Assembly: GCA_964582985.1 (NCBI GenBank)
Contig: CAZOUM010000081.1
Location: 1 to 10,965, forward strand
DNA: 10,965 nucleotides
Direction: 5' to 3'
From: CAZQYB01 sp964582985
Lineage (GTDB): Bacteria; Planctomycetota; Phycisphaerae; Sedimentisphaerales; Anaerobacaceae
This document shows positions 5,977 to 10,965 of the stretch, one piece after another. The translations under genes were made by a program, and so were the position numbers. The number at the start of each line of letters is the position of its first letter. Within the stretch, counting starts at the first letter, position 1. The notes under the pieces were generated by a model. The model was not told the origin of the DNA. It was given only the letters and a program-made list of their open reading frames with translations, and ran no database searches.

Positions 5977-6909
5977 TTATACGTATTCGATGGTGGCAGG
6001 CGGTTTCGGCGTCAAATCATACAAGCAACGGTTTACTCCGTCTATCCGGGTGATTCGCTCCGAAATACGGTTGAGCTTGTCCCATGAGAGGGGGGTAACA
6101 GTCGCGGTTCTGGCGTCAGTGCTTTCGATGCATCGGACAACAACGATGCTTCCGAATTCTCGCTTGTTGTTGCGAATTCCCGTTGCCCGGTCGCTTAGCA
6201 AGACCGCCATATACTGAAAAGCTCCACTGTCAGCGAGTTCCTCTTCGACGATGGCGGTGGCGGTCTGTACGGTTTCCAATCTTTCAGGTGTCACTTCACC
6301 GACGATTCTGGTAGCGAGGGCTGGGCCGGGAAAAGGTATGCGCTGTGAGATTTCAGGCGGTAAGGCGAGAAACCTGGCAACCTCTCGGACGCCATCCTTT
6401 CGCAGAGTATTGAGAGGCTCGATGACCGAGTACCCGTAAGCAGCCTTGGGGTCAATGCCAAGCTGGGCAAGAATGTTGTGCTGACGTTTGATTCCGTCCA
6501 CAGTCTCTTCAATGTCGGTAAGAATCGTGCCGTGTAATAGGAATTTTGCGCCGGATTCCCTTACAAGCCGACCGAAGACCTTTGCGTAAAATGTGTCGGT
6601 GACAGCTTGTCTTTTCTCTTCAGGGTCGGTCAGGCCGGCCAGCGCAGAAAGAAACTCTTCTCTGGCGTCCACTAATTCAACTGGAATATCCATTTTGGCG
6701 AACCTCTCAACAACCCACTGGGGTTCGTCCTTGCGCATCAGGGCATTATCGACAAAGACCGTTCTTAACCGGTCACCTAAAGCACGGTGTCCAAGTACAG
6801 TCACAAGAGAACTGTCCACGCCACCACTGAGTGCGTTAATGGCTTTTGCGCTGCCAACTGTTTGCTTGAGTTCAGCTATCTGCTTGTCAACAAATTTTTT
6901 GCAATCCAT
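5977..6909 (-). CDS. guaA: GMP synthase, ATP-pyrophosphatase subunit (subunit B type)
   Basis: Activates XMP with ATP and aminates it to GMP, the last step of guanine nucleotide synthesis. The 310-residue protein holds only the ATP-PPase and dimerisation domains. Seen: PP-loop SGGVDSS at 28-34, VDNALMR at 53-59, HGTILTDIEE at 126-135, IPFPGPALATRIVGEV at 191-206 and the C-terminal KPPATIEYV at 302-310. The N-terminal glutamine amidotransferase domain of one-chain GuaA (about 520 residues) is absent. This is not truncation: the ATG has AAGGAGGT five bases upstream and a promoter further up, and the protein begins at the natural start of the ATP-PPase domain. This is the archaeal GuaAb layout, so a separate glutaminase subunit is expected elsewhere in the genome, or free ammonia is used. 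PGPAL replaces the common PGPGL. I treat this as a subfamily trait, since every other motif is intact. Confidence 0.9.
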   Translation of the reverse strand: MDCKKFVDKQIAELKQTVGSAKAINALSGGVDSSLVTVLGHRALGDRLRTVFVDNALMRKDEPQWVVERFAKMDIPVELVDAREEFLSALAGLTDPEEKRQAVTDTFYAKVFGRLVRESGAKFLLHGTILTDIEETVDGIKRQHNILAQLGIDPKAAYGYSVIEPLNTLRKDGVREVARFLALPPEISQRIPFPGPALATRIVGEVTPERLETVQTATAIVEEELADSGAFQYMAVLLSDRATGIRNNKREFGSIVVVRCIESTDARTATVTPLSWDKLNRISERITRIDGVNRCLYDLTPKPPATIEYV

Positions 6910-6913
6910 TGTG

Positions 6914-6921
6914 ACCTCCTT
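6914..6921 (-). promoter_or_regulatory. Near-perfect ribosome binding site of guaA
   Basis: AAGGAGGT on the minus strand, with CACA before the ATG, is fully complementary to the usual 16S rRNA tail. It fixes the short guaA start and argues that the protein is naturally a single-domain subunit. Confidence 0.85.
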
Positions 6922-6973
6922 CGTAAAACTTGTCTGGGCTTACATCGAGACTACGTAAGTAATCGAGGTCGCG

Positions 6974-7002
6974 AATATAACACTTTCAAAAAGAGCCGTC
7001 AA
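6974..7002 (-). promoter_or_regulatory. Promoter of guaA
   Basis: TTGACG (6997-7002), a 17-bp spacer and TATATT (6974-6979) on the minus strand are each 5 of 6 to the sigma-70 consensus at ideal spacing. The transcript would start near 6967, leaving a leader of roughly 58 bases. The leader has a small CTTAC/GTAAG pairing at about 6939-6959 but no recognisable riboswitch. Confidence 0.7.
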
Positions 7003-7085
7003 GAAGTGCAAAAAGCTAACAACAATGAAGAATTGCTATAGATTTCTTGCAGTTGGTTGGCAGGGGGGTAATCTCAGAAAATCTG

Positions 7086-7114
7086 TTGCAATTTCCGAGC
7101 GTGTGAGTTAGGAT
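7086..7114 (+). promoter_or_regulatory. Candidate promoter of the small protein - propeller - purH run
   Basis: TTGCAA (7086-7091), 17-bp spacer and TAGGAT (7109-7114) lie 24 bases before the ATG at 7139. Both boxes are 4 of 6 to consensus, so the support is position and spacing more than sequence. With the guaA promoter it would make 6910-7138 a divergent promoter region. Confidence 0.35.
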
Positions 7115-7138
7115 GTTGCCAAAGTGAGACTGAAGTAA

Positions 7139-7435
7139 ATGGCTGAATCGATTGGAAATAGCGATAAGGGCGGCGATACTGCTGTCAGCAGGGCCGTGAG
7201 CGATTTCGTTGACAGGTTGAGCGAGGAGCACCGAATGCTGGTTATTCTCAAGGCACAGCTTTACGACGGCACGTGGGAGCCGATGCTTGATGACCTGCAA
7301 AACCGCTTGGCCGGAAAGCCGTATATATTCAAGCTGGCTAACCGGATAAGAGATGATATAGAGCGCATCGGGCAGATGCAGAAGTTCGAAGCTGAGCATA
7401 ATGTTGATTTGGCTGACTATGTTGATTTGCCCTAA
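7139..7435 (+). CDS. Small acidic helical protein, unknown function
   Basis: I do not recognise the family of this 98-residue protein. It has no signal peptide or membrane segment, no cysteine, and is mostly helix-forming: RAVSDFVDRLSEEHRMLVIL at about 18-37, then DDLQNRLAGKPYIFKLANRI at 51-70 and RDDIERIGQMQKFE at 71-84. The net charge is acidic. The sequence complexity and amino-acid balance look like a real protein, and the frame is closed by TAA at 7433. The Shine-Dalgarno is weak (GAAG about three bases before the ATG). It is followed at 84 bases by a lipoprotein gene on the same strand and then purH, so it may be the first gene of a run. A cytoplasmic binding or adaptor role is possible but not shown. 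Confidence 0.65.
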   Translation: MAESIGNSDKGGDTAVSRAVSDFVDRLSEEHRMLVILKAQLYDGTWEPMLDDLQNRLAGKPYIFKLANRIRDDIERIGQMQKFEAEHNVDLADYVDLP

Positions 7436-7518
7436 GGTGCAAAGTTTGGGAAAATAGAATTGGCAGTGCAAAAAGGAAGCGAGGGTTTATTTTCAAAATT
7501 CCGTGCGAGGTGATAGAG

Positions 7519-8658
7519 ATGTTGAAAATGTCGCGATACAGATGGTTCTTGGTGGTGAGTAGTGTTTTGGTTCTATGCGCTATGTTGAGCTGCGTTACTA
7601 AGAAGGGCGAGGAGGTCATTTCGGAAGAGCCTGCTTTGCAGAGGCTTGTTTCGCGGAAGCTGCTTGAGCACGCAAGGCTGAAAATACAGTGGGAGACTAA
7701 ATTGCCGATAAGAGCGACGGAACGTTTGGAGCGGTTGTTTATTCTTGGAAATCACATATACGCACTTTCTGACCACAATTATGTCGTTTCTTTGAACAAA
7801 GAAACGGGCCATGAGATATTCAGCCAGTCTTTTGCGCCCGCTGGTTATACTATGCTTGGACTTGAGCTTTACAAAGATGAACTCGATAAGGATGAGCTGA
7901 TATCTATCATCGGAAACAGCCTGGTTGAGATTAATCCTGAATTTGGCACAGAATTTCGCAGCAAAAGCCTGGGTTTTGGTGTTACTTGTCCTGCCGCCCG
8001 CAACAGTTCGTACTTTTATTTGGCTGGGGTTGATAAGCGCTTACGTGTGCTGCGTGCAAAAGACAAGGTTGAACTTTTTAAAGTAGGCGCTGAGAAGATA
8101 ATTACTTCCGTTATTGCTGACGATGATTTTGTTGTCTTTTCCACTGACGCAGGCAATGTGATAAGTATGAGGCCGGACAAACCTAACCGGCTGTGGCAAT
8201 TCGAGGCCGGCGACGGTATTGTCGGTCCGATGTTAAGGGACGGAGAATCGCTGTTTGTCGCCAGTAAAGACACATATGTTTATAAGCTTAATTTACAACA
8301 CGGAAGGACCCCTGTTTGGAAGTATCAGACGGGCGGTATCCTTGATGTGTCTCCGCGAGTGACCCGAGAGGTCGTTTATCAGTACGTTCGCTACCGGGGC
8401 TTGTCAGCGATAGATAAGAACAGCGGTGCGCTCATATGGCAGCTGCCGGAAGGTGTAGATTTGTTGGCCGAGGCGAACGGAAAAGCATATGTGATTACCA
8501 ATGCGGGCACACTGGTTGTGATGGATAATAAGAAAGCGAAACGGCTATACTTGGTTAATTTTGCCAGGGTATCGAAATATGCGACCAACGTAACAGATTC
8601 GAAAATCTATATTGCCGATGAGGCGGGGCGCATTGCGTGTTTGAGACCGGTTAAATAA
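7519..8658 (+). CDS. PQQ-like beta-propeller lipoprotein
   Basis: An exported propeller protein of the PQQ/BamB-like superfamily, 379 residues from the chosen ATG. GTG at 7510 would add three residues but lies inside GAGGTG (7507-7512), which is the ribosome binding site of the ATG at 7519. The N-terminus is basic, then strongly hydrophobic, ending in MLSC with Cys25; this suits a lipobox, though Met at -3 is unusual. The rest is a series of blades: hydrophobic strand, small-residue turn, acidic or basic strand, often closing on Trp (LWQF near 226, VWKY near 267, LIWQ near 307). Examples are HIYALSDHNYVVSLNKETG, FVVFSTDAGNVISM and AYVITNAGTLVVMD. No PQQ-binding or dehydrogenase active-site residues are apparent, so a scaffold or binding role is more likely than catalysis. 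It sits 53 bases before purH on the same strand, but shares no obvious pathway with it. Confidence 0.8.
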   Translation: MLKMSRYRWFLVVSSVLVLCAMLSCVTKKGEEVISEEPALQRLVSRKLLEHARLKIQWETKLPIRATERLERLFILGNHIYALSDHNYVVSLNKETGHEIFSQSFAPAGYTMLGLELYKDELDKDELISIIGNSLVEINPEFGTEFRSKSLGFGVTCPAARNSSYFYLAGVDKRLRVLRAKDKVELFKVGAEKIITSVIADDDFVVFSTDAGNVISMRPDKPNRLWQFEAGDGIVGPMLRDGESLFVASKDTYVYKLNLQHGRTPVWKYQTGGILDVSPRVTREVVYQYVRYRGLSAIDKNSGALIWQLPEGVDLLAEANGKAYVITNAGTLVVMDNKKAKRLYLVNFARVSKYATNVTDSKIYIADEAGRIACLRPVK

Positions 8659-8711
8659 GGTCTTGTGAAAAGAAGTATCAGTAGTGGAAAGTTTATGTAG
8701 AAGGAGTCGAA

Positions 8712-10322
8712 ATGAATGTGAAGGTCAAGACGGCGTTGATTAGTGTTTCTGATAAGAAAGGTGTTGTTGATTTTGCGAAGAAGCTGAGCGAGATGGGAGT
8801 TAAGATAATCAGCACAGGCGGGACTGCGAAGGCTCTCAGCAGTGGGGGCGTAAATGTCATCGGTATCGAGTCAGTTACCGGCTTTCCAGAAATGATGGAC
8901 GGCAGAGTAAAAACGCTTCATCCGAAGATTCACGGAGCGTTATTAGGTCTTCGGGACAAAGCTGAACATACGGCTGCAATGAAAGAGCATAGTATTGAGC
9001 CGATTGATTTGGTATGTGTGAATCTGTACCCGTTCGAACAGACTATTGCTAAGCCTGACTGCACGTTTGAAGAAGCAATTGAGAATATTGATATTGGCGG
9101 GCCGAGTATGATTCGCTCGGCTGCGAAGAATCATAAATTCGTTACGGTTGTTACAAGCCCCGACCAGTATGATAAGGTCATCGAACAAATGCAAAACAAA
9201 GACGGGTCGGTGAGCGATGACTTGCGCAGCGACTTTGCGCGAATTGCGTTTGGCTTGACGGCTTCATACGATGCTGCTATTGCGAAGTATCTCGGCGGTA
9301 AGGCAGGTGTTGAGTATCCGGAGAGGGTTTCCGTCGCGCTGAAGAGAGAAGCGACGCTGCGTTACGGCGAGAATCCTCACCAGAGCGGTGCTTTCTATAA
9401 GCTGGCGGCGAACAGCGAAACATCGGTGAGTAGTGCCAGATTGTTAGAAGGCGGCACTGCTATCAGTTTTAATAACCTCTTAGATACCAATGCGGCGTTT
9501 GAGCTGGTTAAGGAATTCAAAGAGCCGGCGGCGGTCGTCGTCAAGCATCTTAATCCGTGCGGCTGCTCAGTCGACGAGGACATTATTGCAGCGTACCGCA
9601 AGGCATACGAAGGAGACGTGATTAGTGCGTTCGGAAGCATTGTCGCATTGAACAGAAAGGTGGACGTCGAGCTTGCCCGGACGATTATGGAGTCATACAG
9701 CCGATTCGGCAAGGCAAGAGGAGCCAGCGGGTTCTTTGCAGAAGTCATTATCGCGCCAAAATTTGATAAAGATGCGGTCGAAATAATAAGGACACTGAAG
9801 AGCTGGGGCAGCAGGGTTCGCCTGATGGAGACGGGGCCAATTGATAGAGCCGGCATTGACGCCGGTGAGTTTGATGCTCGCTGCGTCATAGGCGGTATGC
9901 TCTTACAAAAACGGGATTTGGTCGGCTGGGAACCAGACGTTCTTACTTATCCGACAAAGACCCGACCGACGAAGGAACAACTTGAGGATTTAAGAATTGC
10001 CTGGCTCGTTGCCAAGCATACCAAGAGCAACACGATTGTGCTGGTTAAGAATAGAAAGGTCCTGGGTGTAGGTGCCGGTCAGATGAATCGCATCGAATCC
10101 GGGTTGATTGCGGTCAAGCATGCGGGCGATGAAGCGAAGGGCTGCGCAATGGCCTCTGACGCCTTCTTCCCGTTCCCGGATAACGTTGAAAACGCCGCCA
10201 AGGCAGGGGTGGCTGCAATAGTCCAGCCGGGCGGCTCAAACAAGGACGATGAGGTGATCGCCTGTGCCGACGAGTATGGAATTGCGATGGTCTTTACCGG
10301 CAAAAGACACTTTAAGCACTAA
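8712..10322 (+). CDS. purH: Bifunctional AICAR transformylase / IMP cyclohydrolase
   Basis: Carries out the last two steps of purine synthesis: formyl transfer from 10-formyl-THF to AICAR, then ring closure to IMP, in the cytoplasm. The 536 residues cover both domains. The cyclohydrolase (MGS-like fold) is at about 1-200, with STGGTAKAL at 34-42, KTLHPKIHGALL at 67-78 and IDIGGPSMIRSAAKN at 126-140. The transformylase follows, with RYGENPHQ at 217-224, the catalytic Lys-His pair in VVKHLNPCG (K278, H279), ASDAFFPFPD at 481-490, QPGGS at 505-509 and the terminal RHFKH. AAGGAG at 8701-8706 sits five bases before the ATG. Two local departures from the common pattern are seen: GDVISAFGSI (301-310) where most have DPxSAFGGI, and extra residues around YSRFGKARGASGF (329-341). 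Neither removes a known catalytic residue. Confidence 0.97.
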   Translation: MNVKVKTALISVSDKKGVVDFAKKLSEMGVKIISTGGTAKALSSGGVNVIGIESVTGFPEMMDGRVKTLHPKIHGALLGLRDKAEHTAAMKEHSIEPIDLVCVNLYPFEQTIAKPDCTFEEAIENIDIGGPSMIRSAAKNHKFVTVVTSPDQYDKVIEQMQNKDGSVSDDLRSDFARIAFGLTASYDAAIAKYLGGKAGVEYPERVSVALKREATLRYGENPHQSGAFYKLAANSETSVSSARLLEGGTAISFNNLLDTNAAFELVKEFKEPAAVVVKHLNPCGCSVDEDIIAAYRKAYEGDVISAFGSIVALNRKVDVELARTIMESYSRFGKARGASGFFAEVIIAPKFDKDAVEIIRTLKSWGSRVRLMETGPIDRAGIDAGEFDARCVIGGMLLQKRDLVGWEPDVLTYPTKTRPTKEQLEDLRIAWLVAKHTKSNTIVLVKNRKVLGVGAGQMNRIESGLIAVKHAGDEAKGCAMASDAFFPFPDNVENAAKAGVAAIVQPGGSNKDDEVIACADEYGIAMVFTGKRHFKH

Positions 10323-10353
10323 TTCATATCGCGTATTGCGGAAAAGTTGTTTT

Positions 10354-10370
10354 GGTGTGCACAGCACACC
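10354..10370. repeat. Small hairpin repeat after purH
   Basis: GGTGTGC (10354-10360), loop ACA, GCACACC (10364-10370): a perfect 7-bp stem about 30 bases after the purH stop. No T-run follows on the plus strand (CTACAAG instead). Its opposite strand reads GTAGGGTGTGCTGTGCACACC, of the GTAGGGTG...CACC type seen dispersed in many bacterial genomes (recollection). It may act as an mRNA 3' hairpin, but is better called a repeat. Confidence 0.45.
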
Positions 10371-10439
10371 CTACAAGACTATGGAGCAAAATATAGGGAT
10401 AATAGTGCCGACATAGCTACCAAACAATAACTTGCAAAA

Positions 10440-10445
10440 AAGGGA
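10440..10445 (+). promoter_or_regulatory. Ribosome binding site pointing to a non-ATG start
   Basis: AAGGGA at 10440-10445 lies six bases before ACG at 10452, the codon where the following protein would naturally begin. No ATG, GTG or TTG lies at a suitable distance from it. Confidence 0.5.
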
Positions 10446-10451
10446 ATAATT

Positions 10452-10931
10452 ACGAAAAAGATAATAGCCGTAGTAGTAGCCGTGATTGTAATCTGGGTTG
10501 TGCTTAAAATGATTGGTGTAGATGTCTCGCTTTCCTCAAAACCTTCGCATAATAACGAGGATAAGGGAGTATATTACCCCTACCAAGTGACGCAAGAAGG
10601 AAACAAGTCTAAAGACATCATTGGTATGTCACTGCCTAAGACAGCGGTTGATGTACGTGGACCCGTTTTCTATTTTTTTAACCCCAATAATGACGAACCG
10701 ACCACATACAAACTTAATTGGCTTGTCGTAAAAATCCCCAGAGAAGATTTCTACACGATGGTTGAACGCCTTGGCCTAATCAAGAAGCCTGATTTATTGG
10801 AGATTTGGCCGGAAGCCTTTGAATGCGAGTTTGACAAGTTTGACAAATTCTGGGATTTGGAAAAGACCATTACTGAAGATACTTATTTTATCGAAGACCT
10901 TGACGAGGAAACTTATACCAATTGTGCTTAA
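10452..10931 (+). CDS. Membrane-anchored hypothetical protein with atypical ACG start
   Basis: No family recognised. The frame is open from 10431 and closed by TAA at 10929. The first ordinary start codon is GTG at 10482, but that falls in the middle of a hydrophobic segment. Reading from ACG at 10452 gives x-KKIIAVVVAVIVIWVVL, a classic basic-then-hydrophobic N-terminus (anchor or uncleaved signal, about residues 3-20), with AAGGGA at the right distance. I therefore place the start there: 159 residues, initiated at ACG (or ATT at 10449) or with a former ATG mutated or misread. The remainder is soluble and acidic towards the end (FECEFDKFDKFWDLEK, then EDLDEETY), with an aromatic-rich middle (YYPYQVTQEG, GPVFYFFNPNNDEP, YKLNWLVVKIPREDFYTMV). 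It is probably extracytoplasmic. It lies 129 bases after purH, with a hairpin repeat between. Confidence 0.6.
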   Translation, partial: TKKIIAVVVAVIVIWVVLKMIGVDVSLSSKPSHNNEDKGVYYPYQVTQEGNKSKDIIGMSLPKTAVDVRGPVFYFFNPNNDEPTTYKLNWLVVKIPREDFYTMVERLGLIKKPDLLEIWPEAFECEFDKFDKFWDLEKTITEDTYFIEDLDEETYTNCA

Positions 10932-10965
10932 TAATTGCGCTCGACATATTTTTCTCGGCAGACTG

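Noticed and set aside
5977..6909. guaA as a truncated pseudogene of the full-length enzyme
   Set aside because: A near-perfect ribosome binding site, a good promoter and intact motifs to the C-terminus fit a natural single-domain subunit.
7016..7471. 151-codon minus-strand frame antisense to the small protein gene
   Set aside because: It covers the intergenic divergent promoter region and a better forward gene; composition is not protein-like and there is no ribosome binding site.
10354..10370. Intrinsic terminator for purH
   Set aside because: The stem is good but no T-run follows on the plus strand; it matches a dispersed hairpin repeat better.

Overview
The window looks like bacterial chromosome from the Planctomycetota, probably a Phycisphaerae-like lineage. 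This is inferred from style, not from a marker gene: an ECF sigma factor paired with a small membrane protein, a PQQ-type propeller lipoprotein, a two-subunit type GMP synthase, and intergenic DNA full of short degenerate repeats (CACGGATTTCACGGATT-like words, CCACGAAGGCA, TGTCCCC-GATTTT, small GC-rich palindromes).

Layout. 1-777 has no gene and is a mosaic of short repeats. 778-2490 (-) is a lone OLD-type ATPase/TOPRIM nuclease, a likely defence or repair gene, with gene-poor repeat DNA on both sides. 2936-5478 (-) is a tight three-gene operon read in the order ECF sigma factor, single-pass coiled-coil/TPR protein (likely anti-sigma or sigma partner), exported coiled-coil protein. 5485-5976 has no credible protein gene, but on the + strand it holds several hairpins ending in a strong intrinsic terminator, with a promoter-like pair upstream. 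This is the best candidate here for something undescribed: a roughly 400-nt structured RNA. 5977-6909 (-) is the ATP-pyrophosphatase subunit of GMP synthase, with a good sigma-70-type promoter and a near-perfect ribosome binding site. From 7139 the + strand carries a small acidic helical protein, a PQQ-like propeller lipoprotein and purH, then a short membrane-anchored protein whose best-placed start codon is ACG.

How the genes relate. guaA and purH are both purine genes: PurH makes IMP and GMP synthase converts XMP to GMP. They lie on opposite strands with separate promoters, so co-regulation is not shown. The sigma operon looks like a self-contained envelope-signalling unit: sigma factor, inner-membrane partner, exported coiled-coil product. 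The OLD gene stands alone, with no helicase (Gabija-type) or reverse transcriptase (retron-type) beside it.

Limits: no searches or folding programs were run. Domain calls rest on motifs read by eye, and RNA helices were paired by hand.
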